A DNA stretch of 7,155 nt from CAYFQV01 sp964413635 (GCA_964413635.1 CAYPTH010000136.1:1-7155); one strand, 5' to 3'; shown: positions 1-6,208, counted from the stretch's first letter. Notes: generated from the sequence alone by a model not told the origin. Numbers and translations are program-made.

Positions 1-1214
1 ATGAGCACCCGGGGCGAGCGATATCGGCCGATCCCTGCGACGTCGTCGTGGCTCTTTACCCGCAGCGCCTTGTAATAGGGAAACGCCAGACTCGCGCACT
101 CCTGCGGCGCCTCGGTTCCGTGGAACTGCACGGCATCAATGAGCCCCGCCGCCTGCAAGCTGCGGACTTCCTCCGGCATTCCGGGCTTCCCCTCTCCCGC
201 AACCACCACGGCAACCTTGGGCGCGTCGATGTCGGCCAGCTCCTCGAGGAGCGCCGCTTCCACGCGCCGCGGCGACGGGGCAAAAATGAAGCCCAAGACG
301 TCAGCCCCCGCCGCGACGGCGGCCTGGGCATCCGCCCGGTTGGTGATGCCGCACACCTTGACCAGCGGCCGACGCTCCACGGCGTAGAGGCGCCGCCAGA
401 AGAAGCGGTCGGCCGCGGGGTTGCCCGTGGCCGGGTTGCCCGCCGCGGCGGCACTCCCCACCGCCGCGGCAATACCGGCCAATCTCTCCGGATGCGCCAC
501 CGCCGTTTCGCCGACCAAGACGGCGGAGAAGCCGGCGGAGCGGGCCAGGCGCGCGTCCTCCGCATGGGCAATGCCGGACTCATACACCAGGTCGCACGCC
601 CAATCGATGGCCGCAGCGACCCCGAAAGGCGCCGAGCGATCGACGGTGAAGGTGCGCAGGTCCCGGCTGTTGATCCCCACCAGCGGTGGGGCGGCGGCGC
701 GGATGCGCTCCACCTCTTCCCGGGAGTGGACCTCCACCAGGGCGGCAAGGCCAAGACGTGCTGCTTCGGCGAGCATGGCGCGCATTGTCTCGGGATCCAG
801 GATGGCGGCAATGAGCAGGACGGCGTCCGCGCCGGCGCGGTAGGAGACATCGATCTCATCCACCTCGAGCAAAAAGTCCTTGCGCAGGACCGCGAGGTCG
901 GGGTGTGCCCGCTTGACCTGCATGAGATCCTCGAGGGTTCCGTCGAAGTAGTCGAGCTCGGTCAAAACCGAAACCGCGCCGGCGCCGTGGGAGTGGTAGA
1001 GGGCCGCCTGCGCGACCGGATCCCCAATGGAACCGATGAAGCCCTTCGACGGCGACCGACGCTTTATCTCACAGATGAGCCCGGTCGGCCCGGGAAAGGG
1101 GGTAATGGGGACCTGCCGCACCTTGGGTATGGCACTTCCGAAGCTTATGCCCTGCCCCGCCATGCGTTGGCGGCGCCGTGTCGTAATCTCTTGCAGAATA
1201 GTTGGAGCTGCCAC
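1..1214 (-). CDS. trpCF: Bifunctional indole-3-glycerol-phosphate synthase / phosphoribosylanthranilate isomerase (TrpC-TrpF fusion), 3' end cut by window
   Basis: This is a fused enzyme for two consecutive steps of tryptophan synthesis in the cytoplasm. The TrpF domain isomerises phosphoribosylanthranilate and the TrpC domain closes the indole ring to give indole-3-glycerol phosphate. Translating the minus strand from the GTG at 1214 gives 404 open residues to the window edge. Residues 1-265 are the TrpC barrel: CEIKRRSPSKG (Lys51), VLTELDYFDG (84-92), RKDFLLEVDEID (Lys112), ALVEVHS (Glu161), GINSRDL (Asn182) and YESGI (Ser213) match the family's catalytic and phosphate-binding motifs. TrpF begins near 284 with LVKVCGIT (Cys288, the catalytic-base cysteine), then GFIFAPSPR and VQFHGTE; its last third, with the catalytic aspartate, lies outside. 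The linker holds a small GNPATGNPA repeat. The GTG overlaps the trpGD stop by one base (TAGTG) and has a strong Shine-Dalgarno site, suggesting translational coupling. The same fusion is known in enterobacteria. Identity is very secure. Confidence 0.95.
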   Translation of the reverse strand, partial: MAAPTILQEITTRRRQRMAGQGISFGSAIPKVRQVPITPFPGPTGLICEIKRRSPSKGFIGSIGDPVAQAALYHSHGAGAVSVLTELDYFDGTLEDLMQVKRAHPDLAVLRKDFLLEVDEIDVSYRAGADAVLLIAAILDPETMRAMLAEAARLGLAALVEVHSREEVERIRAAAPPLVGINSRDLRTFTVDRSAPFGVAAAIDWACDLVYESGIAHAEDARLARSAGFSAVLVGETAVAHPERLAGIAAAVGSAAAAGNPATGNPAADRFFWRRLYAVERRPLVKVCGITNRADAQAAVAAGADVLGFIFAPSPRRVEAALLEELADIDAPKVAVVVAGEGKPGMPEEVRSLQAAGLIDAVQFHGTEAPQECASLAFPYYKALRVKSHDDVAGIGRYRSPRVL

Positions 1215-2824
1215 TACGCGACCTCCTGTTCCTTCCCCGCCGTCGCCGCAACGACGCGCCGGAGCTGCTCCCCGACGCGGCCCTGCGCCAGGGCTGCTCG
1301 CGCACGCTCCACGCCGTCGGCAATGGTTTCCACAACGCCCGCCACGGTGAGCGCAGCGGCGGCGTTGAGCACCACGGCGTCACGGATGGCCGCCGGGCCG
1401 CCGCCGGCCAGGATCTCCCGGGCAATGGCGGCGTTCGCCTCGCCGTCGCCCCCGGCCAGGTCGCTGGTCTGGTAGCCGGTCATGCCGAAGTCGGCCGGGT
1501 CCACGGTGCGTGTTTCCAGGCTGCCGGCCTCATCGACCGTCACCACCGTGGAGGGCGCCGCCACCGATAGCTCGTCGAGGCCGTCATGACCGTGCACGAC
1601 CATGACGCGCTTCACGCCGAGGAGGTGCGCCGCCCGGGCGACCGTCTCGGCCAGCGCCCCGTCGTACACTCCAATAATCTGGTACGCCGCTCCGGCGGGA
1701 TTCGCCAAGGGGCCGAGGAGGTTCATAATGGTCTTCACACCGAGCTCCCGCCGCGGAAGCGCCGCGTGGCGCATGGCGCCGTGGTAGAGGGGGGCAAAGA
1801 GGAAGACGAAGCCGGTCTCCCGGAGCACCCGCTCCGCCTCAGCGGGACTCACCTTGATGTCAATGCCCAAGGCGCTGTAGAAGTCGGCGCTCCCACTTCG
1901 AGAGCTCACCGCCTTGTTTCCGTGTTTTGCCACCGCCACGCCGCAGGCGGATGCGACCAAGGCGGACAGGGAGGAGATATTGAAGGTGCCCAGGCCGTCG
2001 CCTCCGGTGCCGCAGGTGTCGAGGAGCGGCGCGTCGGCGGAAATCACCACGCGCTTGCGCTGCAGCACCGCGGCGCAGCCGGCTATCTCTTCCGGAGTAA
2101 TGCCGGCGGCGTTCATGGCCACCAGAAAGCCGGCAACCTGTGACGGCGTGAGGTTCCCTTCGGTGAGCTCTTCCATGAAGCTCTCCGCCTCTGCCCGCGT
2201 CATGGGCGTTCCCTCGAGGAGCTTGGACAGGGCGGGACGAGGCCGAAACGGCTCGCGCCGATAGTGGAGAAAGTTCCGTAAGAGCTTCTTGCCTGCATCA
2301 CTGGCCACCGACTCGGGATGGAACTGCACTCCCTCGAGCAGGTGCTCTTTGTGACGCAGGCCCATGATCTCACCGTCGTAGCTGCGCGCCGTGATTTCGA
2401 GCTCGTCGGGAACGCTCGCCTCCTCGACTGCCAGCGAGTGGTACCGCGTGAACGATGCGGGAGAGCCGATTGAGCGGAAGAGGCCGTGGCCATCGAGATC
2501 AATCTCCTCCGCCTTGCCGTGGACAATGCGCTTGGCTTGGACGATTTCCGCTCCGAAGGCCGCGCCAATGGCCTGATGACCCAGGCAAACACCGAGAATC
2601 GGGATCTGTCCGGCGAAGCGCCGAATGAGCTCCACGGATACGCCGGCGTCCTCGGGGCGGCCGGGTCCCGGCGAGATGATAATGCGCGTCGGGCCCGCAT
2701 TCGCCACTTCCTCGGGGGAGATGGCGTCGTTGCGGACCACGCGAATCTCCTCAGGCGTGAGCTCCTGCATGTACTGATAGAGGTTATGCGTAAAGGAATC
2801 GTAGTTATCGATGAGAAGAATCAT
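1214..2824 (-). CDS. trpGD: Bifunctional anthranilate synthase glutaminase / anthranilate phosphoribosyltransferase (TrpG-TrpD fusion)
   Basis: This 536-residue fused cytoplasmic enzyme supplies ammonia from glutamine to TrpE and then transfers the phosphoribosyl group of PRPP to anthranilate. Residues 1-193 are a class I glutamine amidotransferase: it opens MILLIDNYDSFTHNL, has the oxyanion-loop motif SPGPGRPEDAG (51-61), the nucleophile Cys80 in GVCLGHQ, and His169/Glu171 in GVQFHPES. After a linker of about a dozen residues (193-204), residues 205-536 are TrpD: GTGGDGLGTFNIS (272-284) binding PRPP, KHGNKAVSSRSGSADF (300-315), GVKTIMNLLGPLANP (362-376) and the metal-site pair Asp417-Glu418 in HGHDGLDELS. 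Both active sites look intact. The ATG at 2824 follows the trpE stop with one base between them and has GGAGG at 2835-2831, six bases upstream. Fusion of G to D is known from enterobacteria and some other lineages. I see no frameshift. Confidence 0.97.
   Translation of the reverse strand: MILLIDNYDSFTHNLYQYMQELTPEEIRVVRNDAISPEEVANAGPTRIIISPGPGRPEDAGVSVELIRRFAGQIPILGVCLGHQAIGAAFGAEIVQAKRIVHGKAEEIDLDGHGLFRSIGSPASFTRYHSLAVEEASVPDELEITARSYDGEIMGLRHKEHLLEGVQFHPESVASDAGKKLLRNFLHYRREPFRPRPALSKLLEGTPMTRAEAESFMEELTEGNLTPSQVAGFLVAMNAAGITPEEIAGCAAVLQRKRVVISADAPLLDTCGTGGDGLGTFNISSLSALVASACGVAVAKHGNKAVSSRSGSADFYSALGIDIKVSPAEAERVLRETGFVFLFAPLYHGAMRHAALPRRELGVKTIMNLLGPLANPAGAAYQIIGVYDGALAETVARAAHLLGVKRVMVVHGHDGLDELSVAAPSTVVTVDEAGSLETRTVDPADFGMTGYQTSDLAGGDGEANAAIAREILAGGGPAAIRDAVVLNAAAALTVAGVVETIADGVERARAALAQGRVGEQLRRVVAATAGKEQEVA
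1215..1227 (-). promoter_or_regulatory. Ribosome binding site of trpCF
   Basis: AGGAGG at 1227-1222 is followed by a 7-base spacer (TCGCGTA) and the GTG at 1214. It lies inside the 3' end of trpGD. It fixes the non-ATG start of trpCF, which begins exactly at the trpGD stop codon. Confidence 0.85.
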
Positions 2825-2825
2825 G

Positions 2826-4226
2826 TCAGACCTCCACTCCTATTGCCGCGGCCAGGGCGCCGAGCTTTGCTTGGGTTTCCTCGAACTCCGCTTCCGGGAC
2901 GGAGTCGTACACAATTCCCGCGCCCGCCTGCAGAATCAGGGCGCCGTTCTTGCGCATGGCGCTGCGAATGGTAATGCAGGTATCCAGGTTTCCCCCGGGC
3001 TCGAGATAGCCAACCAGGCCCGCGTAGAAGCCGCGGGGGTGCGGTTCCAGGGCGTCAATGGTCTCTATGGCACGTATTTTGGGGGCTCCGGACACCGTAC
3101 CGGCGGGGAAGGTCGCGCGAATGGCGTCGATGCCGCGGCGCTCGTCGTTCAAGTTGCCGTGCGCCTCGCTCACAATGTGCATGACGTGGCTGTAGCGCTC
3201 GATCCCCATGAACTCCTTCACCGCGACGCTTCCCGCCTCGCAGACGCGGCCAATATCGTTGCGCGCCAAATCCACCAGCATGAGGTGCTCGGCGCGCTCC
3301 TTGGGATCCGCCAAGAGCTCCTTCTCGTTGGCCAGATCGAGCTCTCGAGTCTCGCCGCGCCGACGGGTGCCCGCAATGGGGCGAATGCGCACCCCATCGT
3401 CCTTCACCTTCACGTGCATTTCCGGAGAGGAACCGAAGACCTGGAAGTCACCGAAGTCCAAGTAGAAGAGATAGGGCGATGGGTTCGACATGCGCAGTCG
3501 GCGGTACGCCTCAATGGCGGGAATCTGCGAGTGCACGTAGAGCCGCCGAGAGAGGACTCCTTGCAGCAGGTTGCCCTGCACAATCTCGTCACGGACCGCC
3601 TTCACGCCCTCGATGTAGCGGGTGCGGTCACCCTCTAACCGCTCAATGACGCCGCTGTACTCCGAGTCGTCGGGCTGGAGGTAGTTGAAGTTCATGTCGT
3701 TGATTTGCGCCTCGGTCCGTGCAACCGCCTCGGCCAGATCCACCTCGTGCTCCTTGTAATTGAGGCCAATGACGTAGAGCAGATCCGTGTAGTGGTCGAA
3801 GACAACAAAGACGTGCCCAAAGAGAAAGATGCCGAGGGGGGTCTCCAGCGGGTCGGGACGGCCGCGGAAGTGGATGGTATCACACTTCTTGGCAAACTCG
3901 TAGGAGAGAAAGCCGATGCCGCCGGAGGGAAAGGGAAAGTCCTGGTGCGGTTGCGGGTGCTGATTGGCAAAGTAGAGGAGCACGTCCAAGATATCGCCAC
4001 CCTTGGATCCAACGCGAAAGCGCTTCCCGTCCCGCTCCATGACAATGTCGTCCTCGTTTTGCTGGACCCGAAACGCCTCCTCCACCATGAGGAGGGAGTA
4101 CCGCTCCCGCCCCTTCTGATAGGATGATGATTCGAGCACCGCGAGGGCGCCGAGCTTCTTGGCTAAGGCAAAGGGCGTGAAGCGCTCCCCCGGCAGGATC
4201 TTCACAACCGTATCGTTTCGTCCCAC
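2826..4226 (-). CDS. trpE: Anthranilate synthase component I (TrpE)
   Basis: This 466-residue enzyme converts chorismate, with ammonia from the TrpG domain, to anthranilate, the committed step of the pathway. From the GTG start, an N-terminal VLESSSYQ (30-37) resembles the LLES tryptophan-binding motif, and NPSPYLFYLD (248-257) is the second feedback-site element, so tryptophan inhibition is likely. Chorismate-domain motifs follow in order: FGSSPEMHV (264-272), RPIAGTRRRG (282-291), DLARNDIGRV (319-328), HIVSE (350-354), FPAGTVSGAPKIRAIE (373-388), GFYAGLVGY (399-407) and QAGAGIVYDS (433-442). PabB is a close relative, but the trp neighbours and the LES element favour TrpE. It is slightly short for TrpE (often near 500 residues), with no motif missing. 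I chose the GTG because it has AAGGAGG six bases upstream. The ATG at 4259 adds 11 residues but sits right at the attenuator U-tract, with the terminator stem where its ribosome site should be. Confidence 0.95.
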   Translation of the reverse strand: MGRNDTVVKILPGERFTPFALAKKLGALAVLESSSYQKGRERYSLLMVEEAFRVQQNEDDIVMERDGKRFRVGSKGGDILDVLLYFANQHPQPHQDFPFPSGGIGFLSYEFAKKCDTIHFRGRPDPLETPLGIFLFGHVFVVFDHYTDLLYVIGLNYKEHEVDLAEAVARTEAQINDMNFNYLQPDDSEYSGVIERLEGDRTRYIEGVKAVRDEIVQGNLLQGVLSRRLYVHSQIPAIEAYRRLRMSNPSPYLFYLDFGDFQVFGSSPEMHVKVKDDGVRIRPIAGTRRRGETRELDLANEKELLADPKERAEHLMLVDLARNDIGRVCEAGSVAVKEFMGIERYSHVMHIVSEAHGNLNDERRGIDAIRATFPAGTVSGAPKIRAIETIDALEPHPRGFYAGLVGYLEPGGNLDTCITIRSAMRKNGALILQAGAGIVYDSVPEAEFEETQAKLGALAAAIGVEV

Positions 4227-4239
4227 CTTCTTCCTCCTT
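4227..4239 (-). promoter_or_regulatory. Ribosome binding site that sets the trpE start
   Basis: AAGGAGG at 4239-4233 lies six bases before the GTG at 4226. It is downstream of the attenuator U-tract, so it is present only on transcripts that escape termination. No comparable site precedes the in-frame ATG at 4259. Confidence 0.8.
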
Positions 4240-4259
4240 CCTTCGTCCCGTTTGGACAT

Positions 4260-4294
4260 AAAAAAAGCCGCACGATCTTGCGGATCGCACGGCT
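4260..4294 (-). terminator. Intrinsic terminator of the trp attenuator
   Basis: On the minus strand a 12-base arm (4294-4283, starting AGCCGTGC) pairs with 4277-4266 (ending GCGGCT) around a 5-base loop CGCAA. Ten pairs are Watson-Crick and two adjacent ones are G-U. Seven T residues (4266-4260) follow directly. It lies between the Trp-rich leader peptide and trpE, about 64 bases after the leader stop codon, the position expected for an attenuator. It would also stop transcripts reading through from ssb. Confidence 0.9.
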
Positions 4295-4370
4295 TCTTCT
4301 TCCACCGCAGCGCCCGTCGTTTTCACGGGCCTGCAGCACTGTACACAGTGGGGCCCGTTACGTGGCCCAC
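4282..4370 (-). promoter_or_regulatory. trp attenuator: chain of mutually exclusive leader hairpins
   Basis: Hand-folding the minus-strand RNA finds these alternatives. 1:2, 4370-4364 (GTGGGCC) with 4355-4348, one bulge. A (2:3), 4358-4352 (ACGGGCC) with 4331-4325 (GGCCCGT), 7 pairs, enclosing CACTG-TGTA-CAGTG at 4350-4337. B (3:4), 4330-4325 (GCCCGT) with 4317-4312 (ACGGGC), 6 pairs, 7-base loop. C (4:5), 4315-4305 (GGGCGCTGCGG) with 4292-4282 (CCGTGCGATCC), 9 pairs with a small internal loop and a bulge. The terminator then uses 4294-4283. Each neighbour in the chain excludes the next. Inferred logic: a ribosome stalled on the Trp codons blocks region 1, A forms, B cannot, C forms and the terminator is lost. 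A ribosome reaching the stop codon covers region 2, B forms, C cannot and the terminator forms. The pairings are visible in the sequence; the mechanism is inferred from the enterobacterial model. Confidence 0.75.
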
Positions 4371-4420
4371 CACCATGCTGAGATTGCGCTATGGACTGTT
4401 ACAACCTGCGCGCGTTTCAT
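4358..4420 (-). CDS. trpL: trp operon leader peptide with three consecutive Trp codons
   Basis: A 20-codon reading frame starts at ATG 4420, opens MKRAQ and ends SAWWWAT before TAA at 4360-4358. Codons 16-18 (4375-4367) are TGG TGG TGG. Three tandem Trp codons near the end of a short frame, between a promoter and an intrinsic terminator directly upstream of trpE, is the classic attenuation leader design. The peptide itself probably has no function; its translation senses charged tRNA-Trp. The stop codon abuts the 5' arm of hairpin A, so a ribosome at the stop would cover that arm. There is no Shine-Dalgarno site upstream, and the predicted transcription start falls zero to one base before the ATG, so it is probably read from a leaderless transcript. 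It does not resemble the E. coli trpL peptide except for the Trp run. Confidence 0.9.
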   Translation of the reverse strand: MKRAQVVTVHSAISAWWWAT

Positions 4421-4428
4421 TAGGGCGA

Positions 4429-4457
4429 AGGTTAGCAACACTCCCCGGAATGGTCAA
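4429..4457 (-). promoter_or_regulatory. sigma70-type promoter of the trp operon
   Basis: TTGACC at 4457-4452 (-35) and TAACCT at 4434-4429 (-10) are separated by exactly 17 bases. The expected start of transcription is the A at 4421 or 4420, at or one base before the leader ATG. The -35 box lies 13 bases past the ssb stop codon. I see no sequence like the E. coli TrpR operator overlapping it. A short GCGC-AAAG-GCGC inverted repeat (4469-4458) abuts the -35 box, with no assigned role. Confidence 0.75.
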
Positions 4458-4469
4458 GCGCCTTTGCGC

Positions 4470-4925
4470 CTAAAACGGTACCTCCGCGGGCTCCCGCTCT
4501 TCGGCCACCGCCGCGCTCTCCTGGCCCTCCTCGGCAATTGCGACAGCATCGGCCTCTAAATCCTCTCCCTCGTCGAGTTGCGGCTGCTCCGCCTTCCTGA
4601 AGTTCGGCTTGAACTCCACATGCTCGGCGACAATTTTGATGCGAGACCGAGGCTTTCCTTCCGGGTCGTTCCACCGGTCCTCCCGCAGGCGGCCCACGAC
4701 GCGGACGCCGCGGCCCTTCTCCAGGTACTCGCCACAGCGGTCGGCCAGCTTGGACCAGCTCTCGACGTCGAAGTAGGAGACCTCCTTCTGCTGCTCATCA
4801 TTCTGTTTGTAGAAGCGGTTCGAGGCAACGCGAAAGTTGCACACCGTAGTGCCTTTCGGCGTTTCGCTGACCACCGGATCCTTGGTCAGGTTCCCCTCGA
4901 CGAGAATTGAGTTGAGACTGTTCAT
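4470..4925 (-). CDS. ssb: Single-stranded DNA-binding protein (SSB)
   Basis: This 151-residue protein coats single-stranded DNA during replication, recombination and repair. Residues 1-108 form the OB fold: MNSLNSILVEGNLTKDP start, TPKGTTVCNFRVASNR (22-37), YFDVESWSKLAD (51-62) and RGVRVVGRLREDRW (72-85); Trp57 and Trp85 occupy positions where SSB aromatics stack on bases. The tail from 109 is disordered-looking and strongly acidic (about 13 of 31 residues in 118-148) and ends EPAEVPF. The terminal Pro-Phe keeps the partner-docking tip, though the residues just before it are less acidic than the usual DDIPF. The ATG at 4925 was chosen because AAGGGGGTG (4937-4929) precedes it and homologues begin at MN.LN; an in-frame GTG at 4979 would add 18 unsupported residues. 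No terminator is evident between ssb and the trp promoter. Identification is secure. Confidence 0.95.
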   Translation of the reverse strand: MNSLNSILVEGNLTKDPVVSETPKGTTVCNFRVASNRFYKQNDEQQKEVSYFDVESWSKLADRCGEYLEKGRGVRVVGRLREDRWNDPEGKPRSRIKIVAEHVEFKPNFRKAEQPQLDEGEDLEADAVAIAEEGQESAAVAEEREPAEVPF

Positions 4926-5028
4926 CTCCACCCCCTTGCGCAAAGCTTCGCCGTTCCACGAGCGGCGCGACAAAGCCACTATTCCGGCTTCATCTGCTTC
5001 GAGTCACGGCAATTGCCGGCGCCATGCT
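4926..5028 (-). other. Gap upstream of ssb with a perfect palindrome
   Basis: These 103 bases separate the 5029 stop codon from ssb. They hold the ssb ribosome site (4937-4929) and a perfect 12-base palindrome CGGCAATTGCCG at 5007-5018. I find no intrinsic terminator and no promoter with both boxes at proper spacing, so ssb may be cotranscribed with the gene above it. The palindrome could be an operator, but nothing else supports that. Confidence 0.4.
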
Positions 5029-6132
5029 TCAACGGGGCGGGATGCGCACCGCCGCGGAGCCCAGGCGGAGATAGCTACCCAGCCACGCCCTCGCCTCGGC
5101 GGGGCTGTTTTTCCCGGCCACGGGCAGCGAGCCGCCGACTGAGAGGCCCAGGACACCGCGGGGAAAGAGCTCGTAGGAGGCGTCCAGTACCAAGGAAGAT
5201 CCGAGCGCGGCCACGTCGGTGTCGGCCACGATCGTCCCGTCCACCCCGGGGGCCTGCCGGAACCAGCCATGGACACCGGCCGAGCCCTGAAGACGGAAGC
5301 TCCCCAAGCGCCACGCCGTTGACCCGCCGAGGGCGCCGGATGCGCGGTTCCGGTAGTCAATCCGTTCATGCGGCGAGGTGCCGCTCGCTTCGGCGAGGGC
5401 GGTACGCACCTCGTTCCGCCGGTACGCCTCCAGGCCGCTCTCCTCGTAGGGCATGGGGAGATATCGTTCCCAGCCGGCCCGTCCACGGAGCTGCCACTCA
5501 TCGTGCTCACTGAGCGCCACCGGCAGCGTCCATCTTAGCGCGCCCTCCACCCCGAGGGCCCAGGCGTGGAGGTCGTGATTGCTCCCAATGTAGAGCTCTC
5601 CCGCCTCCTGCTTCTCCGCCTGCACAGCGTAGTCCGGGTGCGGAAAAGGAATGGTGAGCGTCGGACCGAAGAGTGCCACGAGCCGCTCACTCTCCAGGAC
5701 TCGGCTCACGGGCCCGGCAATCTCCACACCCACCGCCACCTCAAGGTCCGACCAGGGGTCCGACGCACGCTTCGCGTCCTTCTCATAGCCGGAGAAGAGG
5801 ACGGCACGGGGGATCCAACCGGGGTCCCATTGGAGCCGCGCGTACCCCACTCCCGCCCACCGCGCCGTAAGCCGCGAGCCGAAGCCGATCTCGTTGTAGC
5901 CAACTTCGGGAACGCTGCGCGTGGGCTCTCCGGCGGCGTCGTAGTACCGCGCGGCCCCCGTGAATGAAGGGACCGATTCAATCAGCAGTCCAAGGGCGGG
6001 GTCTTCTCTGTCCGTACGCCGCGCCTCTGATTGCCCGAGAAGGCTCGCGGCCACAAGCGTAATGAGGCCAAGAACAAGAGCCGGTTGACGGAAACTGCCC
6101 GGGATTGAAGACAGGATTGTGCGAGCGGTCAT
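5029..6132 (-). CDS. Putative secreted outer-membrane beta-barrel protein of unknown function
   Basis: I do not recognise this 367-residue protein. It begins MTARTILSSIPGSFRQ, followed by a hydrophobic stretch at 18-33 (ALVLGLITLVAASLLG) and SEA before RR at 38-39, which reads as a signal peptide with cleavage after about Ala37. There is no lipobox cysteine. The mature part has no long hydrophobic helix and is rich in Gly, Trp and Tyr with alternating polar and nonpolar runs such as GVGYARLQWDPGW and LYIGSNHDLHAWALGVEGAL, which suggests antiparallel beta strands of a barrel. It ends AAVRIPPR, without the terminal aromatic residue typical of barrels, so a periplasmic beta-protein is possible. 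The frame stays open upstream to 6714, but that extension overlaps the neighbouring gene and lacks the signal peptide at its front, so the ATG at 6132 is preferred. No Shine-Dalgarno site precedes this ATG. The function is unknown. Confidence 0.8.
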   Translation of the reverse strand: MTARTILSSIPGSFRQPALVLGLITLVAASLLGQSEARRTDREDPALGLLIESVPSFTGAARYYDAAGEPTRSVPEVGYNEIGFGSRLTARWAGVGYARLQWDPGWIPRAVLFSGYEKDAKRASDPWSDLEVAVGVEIAGPVSRVLESERLVALFGPTLTIPFPHPDYAVQAEKQEAGELYIGSNHDLHAWALGVEGALRWTLPVALSEHDEWQLRGRAGWERYLPMPYEESGLEAYRRNEVRTALAEASGTSPHERIDYRNRASGALGGSTAWRLGSFRLQGSAGVHGWFRQAPGVDGTIVADTDVAALGSSLVLDASYELFPRGVLGLSVGGSLPVAGKNSPAEARAWLGSYLRLGSAAVRIPPR

Positions 6133-6140
6133 GGTCCAAC

Positions 6141-6149
6141 AAGATAGCA
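6141..6149 (-). promoter_or_regulatory. Candidate extended -10 promoter element
   Basis: TGCTATCTT (6149-6141) matches an extended -10 (TGn then a TATAAT-like hexamer). It ends 8 bases before the ATG at 6132, so transcription would start at about 6135-6132 and leave almost no 5' leader, in keeping with the missing Shine-Dalgarno site. The -35 position falls in the upstream terminator stem and shows no TTGACA-like hexamer, so the call is weak. Readthrough from 6209 is the alternative. Confidence 0.35.
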
Positions 6150-6150
6150 C

Positions 6151-6182
6151 AAAAAAAGGCGCACCCGCATGGGGTGCGCCTT
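6151..6182 (-). terminator. Intrinsic terminator after the outer-membrane protein gene
   Basis: On the minus strand an 11-base perfect stem (6182-6172, AAGGCGCACCC, with 6166-6156) closes a 5-base loop, followed by a T-run that extends to 6151. It begins 26 bases past the stop codon at 6209 and lacks bulges or mismatches. It separates the transcript of the partial barrel gene from the gene starting at 6132. Confidence 0.93.
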
Positions 6183-6208
6183 CGAACTTACCGTAGTACT
6201 TCGTCTGC

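Noticed and set aside
48..1475. 475-codon open frame on the plus strand
   Set aside because: It is antisense to trpCF and the end of trpGD, whose catalytic motifs are unmistakable. It is basic, low-complexity and Arg/Gly-rich, as expected of a shadow frame in GC-rich DNA.
2811..3638. 275-codon plus-strand frame
   Set aside because: It lies antisense to trpE and has no recognisable domain or ribosome site.
4260..4420. T-box riboswitch or TRAP-type leader
   Set aside because: There is no T-box consensus sequence and no series of spaced GAG/UAG triplets, while the Trp-codon peptide explains the leader.
4421..4470. TrpR-type operator at the trp promoter
   Set aside because: I searched the promoter for a CTAG-centred palindrome like the E. 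coli operator and found none; control seems to rest on attenuation.
4926..4979. Longer ssb start at GTG 4979
   Set aside because: The 18 extra residues resemble no SSB N terminus, and the ATG at 4925 has a good ribosome site.
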